Positions 33,319-44,975 of a stretch of 64,000 nt of DNA are shown in pieces; within the stretch, counting starts at the first letter, position 1, and every line of letters begins with the position of its first letter. Under the pieces are notes generated by a model that was not told where the DNA came from, searched no databases, and was given only the letters and a program-made list of their open reading frames with translations. This DNA comes from Welwitschia mirabilis. Taxonomy: Eukaryota > Gnetophyta > Gnetopsida > Welwitschiales. The DNA lies in contig JBOZIK010000001.1 in assembly GCA_051453625.1 (NCBI GenBank), positions 139,290,278 to 139,354,277 on the forward strand. The letters run 5' to 3'. A program made the translations under genes and the position numbers.

Positions 33319-35266
33319 TTATTACTTTTGGAAGAAAGGTTTGCTGAATTAAAACCTTTGCCTTTAATTCTATAAACTAGTGTTTCCTTCAAGAATAGTT
33401 TCTATTATCTTTATGCTTCTACTTCTTTCCCTACATTCCTAGGTATTGATCTTTATTCTTTACTTTAAGCCAAAACATCGTGTGATTTTTTACTACCCTA
33501 ATCAATGTGATGAAAAATACTTTAAAGTGTATTACATTTTTAGGATCATAAATAGAAGGCTTCAAATTCATGAGGAGGAAAACACATTTCAATTTGGGAA
33601 GCTTATACCAACTGAACATTTCTGCTAATTCAAAGTTCAATCTTCTTACCTTCCATAAGAGAATGCACTGTAATGCATTTGAAGGCTCATGAATCACTTT
33701 GTTGGATTCATAAACATGAAAATGCATATTGATTTTGGAAGGTTCGATCATCTAAACATCATGGGGATTGATGTTCATAGGAACGTTCCCTTTCAATAAT
33801 CAACACAGTGCCTAATTCAATACTCTAGAATTACTTGAAGTTTTTGATAATAAAATAGATGCTCTAAATTATTACAAACTACTTGTAGAAAATATAATCC
33901 ATCTACAATTGTAATAAGAGGATCTATCCAATTCCCTAACCAGTACAACTTCAACTACTTGAACACTTTAGAATAGTAAAGGGCATGATGTGATTTTTCT
34001 TTTAGAGGGGAAAAAAAGACCGAGAAGATTCTACAAAAAGAAATAGAGAATCCAAAGTACAAAGTTATTCTTGTTTAACCTTTAACATAGATTTCTTTAA
34101 AGTCCACCTCTCATATGAGAGGCAAACCATTTAATCCTACATAGACAGCACAATCGCATATCAATCCTTTAGAAGAGCTCAGTGAAGTTTAAAAAATTGG
34201 AGTTGCACTAGGCTAAAAAGAGCTACAAGATTTACAACAGAAGAAACATCACTTGTTACTAATTTTTACCTATGATTTTCATATTAGACAATAATAAGGG
34301 TAGATTTAACATTAAGGAGGAAGATGGTATAGGTGCTAATAGATGTGATAATCTAAGTCATTATTATGGCTCATGATTCAGGAGGAAGTTGGAGACCACA
34401 TGAGACTTTACTGTGTCATAAGTAGAAACCCAATACTCTTTAAACTTTAAAAATGTAACAATCCCATCTGAATGGTCTTGTAATGAAGTACCTTTATTCA
34501 TCTTTGCATTGGACATTGAATACCTTTTTGCACACATGGAATTTATTTAGTTTAGATGTTTTTTCAAACTTGTTCTTCAATGATGTCCATTGAATAACTA
34601 AATTGGATTTATTTATTAAACAAATCAAGATACAATTACTTAAATAGAAATGAATAGAAGGATCTTGGCTTTAATTTTTATCTAAATCTCATTTTTCATT
34701 ATAGAGAATTTTGTTAAATTAAATGCATTAACATAGTGGAAGATGTACATAAGCAACACTTCACATTACCATAGTTACATATGATAATATTGGACTAAGT
34801 AATTCTCGCTGCATATAAGTAACACTTGACATTACGATAGTTACATACAGTAGAAAGCATATTGGAATAAGTACTTAATTGTAGTTGTGGGTTAAGTGTT
34901 TGGAAGCCTCCCTTCTAAAAGCTCACAATAGGTTTACAACACTTCCTTTTTAACCCCCATTAGCCCTTAGGCATTTCAGAATATAATTTTTCAATAGTAC
35001 AAATGAACAAATAATTTTTGTTGACATTACTAATATGAAGATTTGAATTCATGAAACCAAGAGCTTGCATAATGTTAATTAGTAATGTTATAAAATTAGC
35101 TTGGGATGAAAAAAAATAAAAGGGAGCACAAGTATAATGTTTTCTATAGAAAAAAACACTAGATATAAAGTTGTGTGCTTGTTTAGCTTGTATTTAAAGC
35201 CTGTTGATAGAGCTCTGCACTATCCTTCTTGTGCACAATGGTACACATATGAACCACACAAAAATG
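33319..35266. other. CACTA interior, no recognised gene
   Basis: Short open frames on both strands (60 and 106 codons near 33431-33751) overlap and have no recognisable domain. 34745-34870 holds an imperfect direct repeat (ACACTTCACATTACCATAGTTACATA and ACACTTGACATTACGATAGTTACATA). No transposase motif is seen. Confidence 0.45.
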
Positions 35267-35468
35267 NNNNNNNNNNNNNNNNNNNNNNNNNNNNNNNNNN
35301 NNNNNNNNNNNNNNNNNNNNNNNNNNNNNNNNNNNNNNNNNNNNNNNNNNNNNNNNNNNNNNNNNNNNNNNNNNNNNNNNNNNNNNNNNNNNNNNNNNNN
35401 NNNNNNNNNNNNNNNNNNNNNNNNNNNNNNNNNNNNNNNNNNNNNNNNNNNNNNNNNNNNNNNNNNNN

Positions 35469-35515
35469 GTGTGTGCACGCGCGTGCCTGTGTTTCTGTGT
35501 GTGTGTGTGTGTGTG
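35469..35515. repeat. (TG)n microsatellite with CG steps
   Basis: GTGTGTGCACGCGCGTGC then a pure TG run. It borders the 202-N gap (35267-35468), probably because the repeat stopped assembly. Alternating purine-pyrimidine DNA could adopt Z form. Confidence 0.9.
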
Positions 35516-35689
35516 TTTTGTTACTTTGCTATTGTGCTGCATCCTTTCTTAACATTCTGGAGGTGATCATAGACCATTTATCCTTAGGCATGAGTAAGAA
35601 ATTGAACTTCCTCTTCAATGGGACTTTGGAATCTTATCATCTGGCCACCATGTGGAACATTCTCTTCATAAGTGATTAGCAAGTCTAAC

Positions 35690-36760
35690 TATGCTAACAA
35701 TGCTCCAACTTTTTCATGATAGTTTTCTTTTTATCTATTAGACACTTGGTTTTGTTGTGGTATTCTAGATGCCATCTTAGGATGGATGATATCTTATTCT
35801 TTGTAGAATTTTTCATATTGATGGGAGGAATTCTCACTTTCATTATCAATTATTGATTGTTTCATTTTACTTCCAGACTAATTTTCTACTCTAGCTTTAA
35901 AAGACTTGGAAATGCTAAGAGTTTTATCATTAGATTTCAAAGGGTACAGCCAAATTTTCCTAGCATGGTCATCTATAAAGGTGACAAAATATTAAGCACA
36001 TTCTTAATGAATCTTGAAATATGCTAACTAAATCAGAATGTATAAGTTTAAGTTTTCTATTTTTAAGATGACTCTTAATTTATTTGAAATTAACTCTTTA
36101 AACTCTTACAAGAGTATGATGAGCACAAAAATGTAAAAGAATAAAAATATTGGATTAAATCCTTTTAAAATAAGTACATGAAATCCTTTCTTACTTATGT
36201 ATGGAAGCCATTTATGTTGTGTCGTACTTAATTCTGTAAACATCTTCAGTACAAATCACAGCACCCATGATGCATATCATTTCTTTCATGTCATCACCAT
36301 CACTGATGTGGTTTTTTTCTAGTAGCCCTTTTCAAAACTTATTATACACCTAAAAACATCTAATTATTCTACTAAAGTTAGGTTTTTGGCAAAGATACCC
36401 CTTAATGTAAAATTCTAGCTATTTTTTCTCTTTAGAATAATAAAATCTATGCCTTTGATTACACATTTATAATCATCTATCAAGTACATATATTAATTTA
36501 AAATAAGCTTATAGGAAGAAAATATTTTCTTAGTCAGTAATACATGGAAAGAATCACTTAAATATCGACTTCACAAATTGTGAATACAATATTCTAATAC
36601 TTTGGTATCTACATCATGAATTAGTTAAGCAGTGTTAGTCACTCTATCTAAATGATGTCTTAAATCATAGTTATCATCTTTTCTATTACCTTTCTATTTT
36701 TGTTTATCTCATACCTTTCACATGTGCCCTTTCTTCTTAGAGTAATAGTGAACTATGACC
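35690..36760 (-). pseudogene. Ty1/copia protease-integrase fragment inside the CACTA
   Basis: On the minus strand, 36010-35690 reads TFIDDHARKIWLYPLKS, then FKARVEN, NESENSSHQYEKFYKE and a decayed T-P-Q-Q-N block. This is the copia integrase core with the second catalytic Asp region degenerate. Upstream, a LKLIHSDL segment near 36045 is the start of the core, and 36600-36350 follows the protease/pre-integrase pattern. A remnant KKKGHM zinc knuckle lies near 36740. Many stops. It is a different copia lineage from C1 and C2. No LTRs are visible, so its limits are unknown. Confidence 0.65.
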
Positions 36761-37939
36761 CATTTTTATAGTTGCCTTTGTTCTTATTTTTCTTGCATTT
36801 ATGTCTGTTAATAAACATCTTTTTTCTATTGTAAGAGCTTTCAGATGTTTCTTTGCTATGGGAATTGACAACATTTGTATTTTCTAAGTAATAAAGTGGA
36901 AATCAAACTCCAAAGAGTAATGTTTTTCTTACCAACAAAATTAAGGAGTGGAGTAATCATGTTTTGCTAACTGTGAGGCAAGATAATTAGGATAGCTATC
37001 ATGTGCAGTACCTTTGTATAATCAATGCCCAAATAATCTAATTGAGAGAATATGCTCTACATGTCATCTAGATACTTTAAGAACTTTGTTCATTAATCTT
37101 CATGTTGGAGACCTGACTCAGTATCACAAACTTATTAATCCTAGATGGTTGAATCATATCTTTCTTCAAGCTTTTACCATAGGTCCTATGTTGTTATTAT
37201 CTTGGCATGTATCTTTAGAATACCATTATTGAGGTAGGGCCTGATTAAAGAGAGAGTTCGTGAATATAGTTTCTTTGGTTTATTATTTGGCATAAAGACT
37301 TTTCAGTCAACATCCTTTAACCCTTATTTTACCTCTGCCTCTTCCTTTTTATTAGTAGTACTCTGCATTCTTTTTGTTGTAGAACATCCTTCATTAGGAT
37401 TTTTCACATATCCTTGATTGTAGAACCTAGTAGCTAGGTGCTTCATGTTGTAGCAAATTGAACTTTTGTAAGTCATGGTTGCAAAACATTGCATGAATGT
37501 ATGGAAGCTTTATCTACTTCTTTACAAATACAGAAGTAATTAAAGGTAGTCATTAGTTCTATGTGATTTAAAACTCAAGCTAGTCAATCTATGAAACCAA
37601 GCTTTGATTCTAAAGGTTAAGAAAAATGCTAGTCAAAGATTAAAAAAAAGCAAATGAAAATAGAGATTTATGTGTTAATACCCTCAATTGCTAATGGAAA
37701 CATCCACAGTAGATATTGCAGAGCTCTTCCTAAGAAAACAAGCTTACAAACCAAACATGCTTCATGCTTCAGGTATGTTATCCTCTTTAATTATAACTTT
37801 AGTTCATCCCTCAAATAAATGTAAATGACTTTTTAACCTCAAGATGATTTTATAATATAATCAACATTTTATGTAACATCACAGAGTAACTTGACTTTAC
37901 ATTATAATAGCCACTCCTTTCCATCTCATATTTACCTGC
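36761..37939. other. Unassigned DNA, possibly Gag of the same copia fragment
   Basis: By order this should contain the Gag of the minus-strand copia fragment, but no clear match is readable. A plus-strand 72-codon frame at 37014-37232 includes a His/Cys patch that I do not recognise. A 268-N gap follows at 37940-38207. Confidence 0.35.
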
Positions 37940-38355
37940 NNNNNNNNNNNNNNNNNNNNNNNNNNNNNNNNNNNNNNNNNNNNNNNNNNNNNNNNNNNNN
38001 NNNNNNNNNNNNNNNNNNNNNNNNNNNNNNNNNNNNNNNNNNNNNNNNNNNNNNNNNNNNNNNNNNNNNNNNNNNNNNNNNNNNNNNNNNNNNNNNNNNN
38101 NNNNNNNNNNNNNNNNNNNNNNNNNNNNNNNNNNNNNNNNNNNNNNNNNNNNNNNNNNNNNNNNNNNNNNNNNNNNNNNNNNNNNNNNNNNNNNNNNNNN
38201 NNNNNNNAAATATTTTGGATTCTATTTATTAGACCTATATTAATTTATATACATGTGTAAATTCTTGAGCATTGCTTCAAAGATTTATGTAAAGGAATTT
38301 ATTATGGTTCATCATAACAAATTAATTTATTAACTTGATTTATCAACTCTTTCAG

Positions 38356-38503
38356 TATTATGACCTTCTTAACATCTTTAAGATGAATGGGTTTCCTTCA
38401 GATGAGAAACCATATCTTTTAAATGGAGACTTTATGAACTGAGGATCTTTTTTTGTTGAAGTGATACAAGTTCTCTTTGCATTCCAGTGCTTATATCCAA
38501 ATG
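38356..38503 (+). pseudogene. PP5: Serine/threonine protein phosphatase 5 exon, mutated
   Basis: This 148-bp exon encodes part of the PPP-family catalytic domain: [20 protein letters not shown], then NGDF, and GSFFVEV ahead of LFAF. This is the segment around the metal-binding GD-x-VDRG motif, and its wording is that of PP5, not PP1 or PP2A. The motif now reads G-D-F-M-N-stop-G. The Val, Asp and Arg codons changed to Met, Asn and TGA, each by one G-to-A or C-to-T change. A pyrimidine-rich CTCTTTCAG acceptor ends at 38355 and a GTATGT donor starts at 38504, so it was taken as genomic DNA, not as a processed copy. No other PP5 exon is recognised nearby. It may be a fragment captured by the CACTA, or an exon of a dead host gene. 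Confidence 0.75.
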
Positions 38504-39682
38504 GTATGTCCACTCTAATGTGTTATTAAGCAACTTTCTTTATATATGTTATTACATGCTTTGTTTTCTTCCCATGTGATTTGACTTGACATCGTTTTTG
38601 TTTGATAAGGTAATAAAGTATTTAGTTATTATTTACTTTTTATCTTTTAGGTAAAAAGCAAATTATTTATCCTGTCAAGCAGCCCATTTTATAAAGCTTG
38701 TAAAATTTGACACCTACAATTTAATATGGTTGTATTCAATCACTGACATCTATCTAAAAATGGTTGTTTTACTTCATTTTATTTAAGCTTTTGGTTAAAG
38801 GTCAACATTCCAAACTAGATGAACATGATAATGAGTAGGCTCTACCTCACTACAGCTAGGGTGAGCTTCATGATATAAGGATCTACTCTTTTCTAATGAT
38901 AATAAAAATATATTAGACATTATCTTTCTGATAAAAATGAAAGACAATGGGGATATAACATCTGGTTACAAGCAAGAAGCTAATTTCATTTTCTTTCATT
39001 GAAATATCATATGAGCATCTGGTACTAATGGTATTAGTTTAGTATAATAATAGATATACAATATTAGACATTCAATGATAGTCATATTACATTAGACACA
39101 AAAAAAATTGTGATACTAAGAAAATAGAAAATAAATATATATCTATATAGGGTTCTATTAAAAATCTCACTTTTTTTACGTCCTTCCATTACTAAAAAGA
39201 TTCCACATTATTTTCAAGAACAATGAGTGAAGTCTATCACTACATGCAACTAATTTTCATCTAGCTAAGTCATAGCTTTGTAGCTCTAGTTCCTCACACT
39301 TGGTTGGAATATGACTATCTGTTATGCAATTTCATTACTTATGCATTTCCAAAATCAGGAGATTATAATCTACTTCCAATAAGATTAAGGTTGATTCTTA
39401 AATGTTGGACACAATTGTGGTTAGTCTACAAAGAAATAGAATGACTCCAAGGGTCAACTATTCTTAAAATTATAAATTTATAATTACCTTCCTTTTTTGT
39501 ATCTTTTCAGTCGTGAACTATTCATGCATAAATTTTTTGGGAGCTGCACAAATCAAACTTTTTGGCATTTTTAAAACTGGCTTAAATCCATCTTGCATGT
39601 GTTCAAGAGTGAATTTATTCATTTCAATGAATCATGTTAGCTAACATCACATCAAATACTAGACTAGTTGTGGGACTGAATG
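38504..39682. other. Unassigned DNA after the PP5 exon
   Basis: It starts with a donor-like GTATGT and continues as AT-rich intron-like sequence. I looked for the next PP5 exon (the GNHE region) and did not find it. Confidence 0.4.
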
Positions 39683-39896
39683 CCAAAATGTAAAACTAAT
39701 AGTTTTTCTACAAGTATTAAAGATCCCATGAAAGAAAAGNNNNNNNNNNNNNNNNNNNNNNNNNNNNNNNNNNNNNNNNNNNNNNNNNNNNNNNNNNNNN
39801 NNNNNNNNNNNNNNNNNNNNNNNNNNNNNNNNNNNNNNNCAAAAGGTAAAACTACTAGTTTTGCTATGAGTATTAAAGATTCCATGAGAGGAAAGT
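39683..39896. repeat. 57-bp duplication on both sides of a 100-N gap
   Basis: 39683-39739 and 39840-39896 are nearly the same (GTATTAAAGATCCCATGA and GTATTAAAGATTCCATGA within longer matches), and the gap at 39740-39839 lies between them. Confidence 0.85.
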
Positions 39897-40329
39897 GCTA
39901 GGTAAACCTTATGGTTCATTGAGTAGATTTTGTCATATAAGCTCCTTTTCTGTACATGTAAAAAGATGTTTGATAATTAAATTGTAGTGTCAAGTTTTAA
40001 CTGTTTAGATGATCGGGATCAGTCTTCTAAAAATATAACGAAAAGCTGAGTACTCACAGGATAATTTATATTGGAATACAAGGTATCATAAATGATTTAT
40101 TACTACTAGTAATAGTAAGGTATTCTACATAAATAACTTTAGGGAATTGATGGTATAATGTGATATCTTCTTGCCATTTGGTGATTTTTGAGACCTAGGA
40201 TATTATTTAACTAATTTATAGAGTTTCATGTTAAAGTTATAATATGTTGATTAATAGAGTTAAATTTATGTTTCTTAGTAAAAAATTCTAACAAATATAG
40301 TTCTACATGAAATGCTATTTAGATAACAT

Positions 40330-41600
40330 GACAGTTTCGAATTAGACAATCATGAAAGTTAGGAATAAATTTATTGAAACATATAATCAAGTGCTTGTAG
40401 GAAACATGATGTATGGCAAAATAACTATACTACTGAGAAGAATTATATAGTAACTATGGTTATCATTATATCTAGTACAAGTTTTAATTGATAGAGAAAA
40501 ATGACCTAATATGACAACTTTCATTTAGAACTTATTATTTTTGCCTTTGTAATATTTACATTCAAACATTGGAACTGGATTATAATTTAAGCAATGCATG
40601 GTAGAATAACTATAATTATTTTTATAATAGAGAAGAATGATCTATGATAAAAAAATTTATTTAGATTTTTTATTTAGATTTTGTTTTCTAATATTATTAT
40701 TAAAAATGGGCTACTTTGCAGTTGAATCCTTTGTTGAGTAACTATTAAAAGTCTTGCTGCTAGGTGTGATGGGCTAATCATATAAAGATTTATAAAGTGG
40801 CTTACCATCCACTTAGGGTATTATATAGATAACTTGGATTTTTTGTTAATGCCTCTACAAAAGAGTTATATCATTAGAAGCAATGCCTTTATAGTCCTTA
40901 AGAGAGTATCCGTACTNNNNNNNNNNNNNNNNNNNNNNNNNNNNNNNNNNNNNNNNNNNNNNNNNNNNNNNNNNNNNNNNNNNNNNNNNNNNNNNNNNNN
41001 NNNNNNNNNNNNNNNNTTTAGAATTAGGCAATCATGGAAGACGGGAATAAATTTATTGAAACATATGATCAAGTGCTTGTAGGAAACATGATGTATGGCA
41101 AAATAACTATACTAGTGAGAAGAATGGTATAGTAACTATGGTTATCATTATATCTAGTACAAGTTTTCATTGACAGAGAAGAATGACCCAATGTGATAAC
41201 TTTCACTTAGAACTTATTATTTCTGTCTTTGTAATATTTACATTTAAACACTAGAACTGAATTATAATTTAAGCAATGCATGGTAGAATAACTATAGTTA
41301 TTTTTATAATAGAGAAGAATGATCTATGGTAACAACTTTTATTTAGATTTTTTATTTAGATTTTGTTTTGTAATATTTCTATTAAAAATGAGCTATTTTG
41401 CAGTTGAGTCTTTTGTTGAGTGACTATTACAAGCCTTGCTGCTAGGTGTGATGGGCTAATCATATAAAGATTTATAAAGTGGCTTGCCAGCCACTTAGGG
41501 TATTATATAGATAACTTGAATTTTTTGTTAACGCCTCTGCAAAAGAGTTATATCATTGGAAGCAATGCCTTTACAATCCTTCAGAGAGTGTCAGTCACAG
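40330..41600. repeat. 580-bp duplication on both sides of a 100-N gap
   Basis: About 40335-40916 and 41017-41600 match along their full length at roughly 95% (for example AAGTGCTTGTAGGAAACATG at 40391 and 41061). The first copy ends, and the second starts, exactly at the gap 40917-41016. No gene is readable in either copy. Confidence 0.85.
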
Positions 41601-42650
41601 TTGAGACCTCCTTTTCCAGTAGTGTTGCCTAACCATTAATAATACATAAAATTGAGTCCTTGCTTTTTACCATTCACATTCTGATGTTCTTGTTACTCAC
41701 TGATCATATGAATTTTTTTCGTTTTCATTTCTTCGTTGAGATATTTTGGTTAGAATGTCTTTTGATTATACTTCTTGTCTAAATCAGATACACTTGACAA
41801 TCTACAAGGGTGGAGATGGAACAGATGATTCTAATGGAGATGTTTGATCTTTCTAGACATGATATGATACAAGTGAGTTGTTTGGTTTCCTCCTTTTTCC
41901 TCCTTCTACTTTCTTCATACACATATGTTATGATTTTTATTAATGAAGAGGAAACATTTTGCTACTACACATCAAAAATCAGGCATGGTTTAGATGATAT
42001 TCATAAACATTCTATTATTTATGACCTTGAAAATATATTGGTTTACTAAAGTTTATGGGCTAAGTATGTAAAAATTGATGTTCTAAATATTTTAGGATTT
42101 TATAAATTGGCATTTTTTTGAAAACTAATTTATATAAACATCTTAACAAATAGGTACTTCTCTTAATTAAAGTTATATACTTAGAATGTCTTAAAATTTA
42201 CAAAGCATGATCAAAATAGAAGTGGATATGATCAATATGAACTTTCACCACAAGTAAATAACTATAAGCTTGAATGCAATGGATAGCAAGCATGCAGTGC
42301 AATAAGTAGTCAGCTGTAGAAGATGCTAGTGCTTACAATAGGTGATCAAGAGGTAGTCAATAGTGGCATTACAGAGGCAAATAATGGGTGGTGACAAGCA
42401 AGCATAGAAGACATGCATAAGGGGAACTACTATTAATTTTGATTTATCCATGTTTTTTACTATTAATTTTTACTTTTTTCAAAGAATTTAGCAACATTTC
42501 TGTAGATCCCTATTCCTTCCTACTCTAGGTTTTGAGCTATATTAGTAATTAGTCCATTTTATGATAATCCCTCATTTTTCCTACTTTGATTTTGCTCTAT
42601 GATTTTGGCTTATGCTTATTTTGAATCTTTAATGAAATTCTTGATACATA
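41601..42650. other. Unassigned CACTA interior
   Basis: A 79-codon frame at 41810-42049 starts with an acidic Met-rich stretch. No domain is recognised. Tracts such as CTTTTCCAG at 41609 look like splice acceptors, but no exon can be defined. Confidence 0.35.
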
Positions 42651-42790
42651 GATATTGCTAATGTGATAAATTATGTACACCTTGGGATAACTCTTGATGA
42701 TGAAGCTTCACAGCATGAGACATCAGTTTATCTTGTTGAATGTATAATAGACATGCTTCTAAAACCCCTTACTAAAGGTATTGCCAATTG
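42651..42790 (+). pseudogene. Possible copia RNase H C-terminus or captured exon
   Basis: An open 46-codon frame ends in DMLLKPLTKG, close to the D-M/I-L/F-T-K-P-L motif that closes copia RNase H domains. The preceding part reads LDDEASQHETSVYLVE. It follows a TACATAG that could be an acceptor. Both readings are weak. Confidence 0.3.
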
Positions 42791-44600
42791 AATGTGTTGT
42801 AGTATTAAATTTATGAAGTATGATCAATTATTCATATGCCTATTTTGTATATTATTTTTGGTGGATATCTATTCTATACATGTCAATGTAGAAAGTCTAG
42901 CCTTTTTAGTTCTTTAGGTAATAAATTAATTAGCATATCACTAACCAAAAGCCAGGTGGTTTTGATTGATATAGCAAAAAAATTTGTACTATAAAATTTA
43001 ATTCTTTTTAATTCATAGGAAATGACCCCTACAATAGATGTTATTTTAGTAATATTTACCAAACATACCATAAAATCTTCTACTTCCTTGTCTTATGTTC
43101 AGGCACAAGCACAAATGGATGATAGGTTTGTTTATGTTTGGCATCTTACTTATTTTCAATTAACTCCTTTTGTGATGTATTTCTTCAATTATAAGCAACT
43201 AAGCATCCCATAAAGCTACATGCCATATTCTAATAATTTCTTAAAGTTGTGGCTGGCTATTTTTCTATATGTTTTCTTTAATTATCTAGTAGGTGCCTCT
43301 CTAGCTACCTAGAAACATATATCTAATATATAAACTAGAATATTAATTGAAAATTTTAATAAATGAGATATATGAATCACAAATGAAACTGTTTTGTGAA
43401 AAGTAATAGCAAATATGAATTGACAATAGGTAGTTGTCTTAAAACTTAGGAACCAATAGAAGCTAGGGGAAGTATGGACTAGTTAATGTAGGTGAGAGGT
43501 TAAATCTACCCCTTAAAACCATACAGAAATAATAATTTCTTCAATTAGCTAGAATCAAAATAAGTAAGAGCAATGAATAGAAAAGTATTTCAATCATGAT
43601 ATTGCTCATTATTAATACAACCAACACATCTTCTAAATTAGTAAGCTTCAAATGGATCACTACCAATAAATAATAGGATTATTGAATTGCAAAGAACATT
43701 GTAGATCCAAGAATATAAGAAAGAGTAGAATTCTAGTTGTGATAATGAAATACCTAGAGGATGAAAATATGACCTACAAAAGTTGCTCTAATTAGGATTG
43801 ACAAGAGTATGCTAATTCAATTGGAAACTAGTATCAATCTTGAAACTTCCTTAGATTTTGATGTTATTGTTAATATTTCCTATTATAGACAAGAGTTAAT
43901 TTTTCCTCTTCTCTCTTTAATAATATTTTGAAACCTTTTATTGGTACATTTCTAATGTGAGATTCTTATTTTTCTTTATAATTATGATACAAACGGAGTA
44001 TCTTGCATCCTATCTAAACAACAAGACCAGTACACAATGCAAAAGAAGGTGCAAGATGAAGATTATCAATTGAGGCTTTGTTTTTCCATTTAGCTCTAGA
44101 TCAATGTGATTTAACTATATTATGAGATGTGCCATTAATTTTCTCAGGATCTCTGCATACCTATGTGCAGACAGTAAAAAGGAAAGCTAGTCAGTTGAAT
44201 AGGATAAATTGTTGATTGAGGTAAAGCACATATACCTTCCCATCTGATAATTATTTATAGGAATATGATGTCTGTCCAAAGTGATCATAATAGCATGTTC
44301 TTTTGTATTTTCAGAAAGTAATATTAACTTCTTAATCTCCTAGTTAAATGAAATACATTGGATTATATTAAGATATTCACACATACTAGTTTGTGTATCA
44401 TAGGTACATGATAAATTTGGCAATCATTGAANNNNGATAGCAAAAGTTATTTCGAGTAAGTATCCTAGTCATTACCATTTATGAGCATAATTTCATTTGA
44501 TGGAGGATATATCATCCCATAATAAAATTTTATCTCTATTATTAAAACTATAATTAATAATGCTATGAAGAACTGGTATCATGCATTGATCAAAAAACAT
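42791..44600. other. Unassigned CACTA interior
   Basis: AT-rich with short frames only. A 4-N gap lies at 44432-44435. A candidate exon after TTTCTCAG near 44157 reads SLHTYVQTVKRKASQLNR and then a stop, but I cannot identify it. Confidence 0.35.
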
Positions 44601-44649
44601 GAAACCATATTTTTTTTTATGAAGGTAATAATTAGGAATATAATTTTTT

Positions 44650-44972
44650 TTTCTAGGTGATGTCTTTTGAGAAATCATCTCAAAAGTCCTTTTGAGGCAT
44701 TTCTTCAGAAAGCACATCAAAAGATCTTTTGAGGCATTTCTCTTAAAGCGCCTCAAAAGGCCTTCTTAAAGAAAAATGCCTTAGAACACCTTTTAAGGCC
44801 TCAAAAGTCCTTTTAAGGCCTTTTTTTTCAAATGCCTTAGAAATTCCTTATGCTTTTAAGGCGAGGTTTGTTAAAATGTTTTGTGAAGAAACACCTTAAA
44901 AGAGTTTAAGGTATCTTTTAAAGCCTTTTAAGGAGTTTTAAAAACACCTTAAAGGCTATATTTCTTGTAGTG
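44650..44972 (-). repeat. CACTA right end with subterminal repeats
   Basis: At least a dozen GCCTT/AAGGC motifs, often as CCTTTTAAGGC or CCTTAAAAGG palindromes, run up to the terminus TTTCTTGTAGTG at 44961-44972. An 87-codon minus-strand frame here only reflects the repeats. Confidence 0.8.
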
Positions 44973-44975
44973 ATT

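Larger units (their letters stand above)
31370..44972. mobile_element. CACTA (En/Spm-type) DNA transposon, decayed, with nested and captured DNA
   Basis: The left end reads CACTACATTAAATGGAGGC (31370) and the right end TATATTTCTTGTAGTG (to 44972), whose complement is CACTACAAGAAATA. The 3 bp outside are ATT on both sides (31367-31369 and 44973-44975), the expected CACTA target size. Both ends are followed inward by many AAGGC/GCCTT motifs, the subterminal repeats typical of this superfamily. No TNPD-type transposase is recognised inside. The interior holds a second left-end copy, a minus-strand copia fragment, a protein phosphatase 5 exon and several gaps. The 3-bp flank could match by chance, but together with the termini the call is good. 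The interior may be partly misassembled. Confidence 0.7.

Noticed and set aside
37700-37790. Upstream PP5 exon ending TTCAG before GTATGT
   Set aside because: The sequence only loosely resembles the expected exon end (the GDVHG motif is not readable), so it is not called.
44493-44756. 87-codon minus-strand frame rich in Lys and Arg
   Set aside because: Lies across the CACTA subterminal repeats. The repeats explain the apparent pattern.
32672-44972. CACTA element starting at the second left end
   Set aside because: Its neighbour is CTA, which does not match the ATT after 44972, while the left end at 31370 is preceded by ATT.
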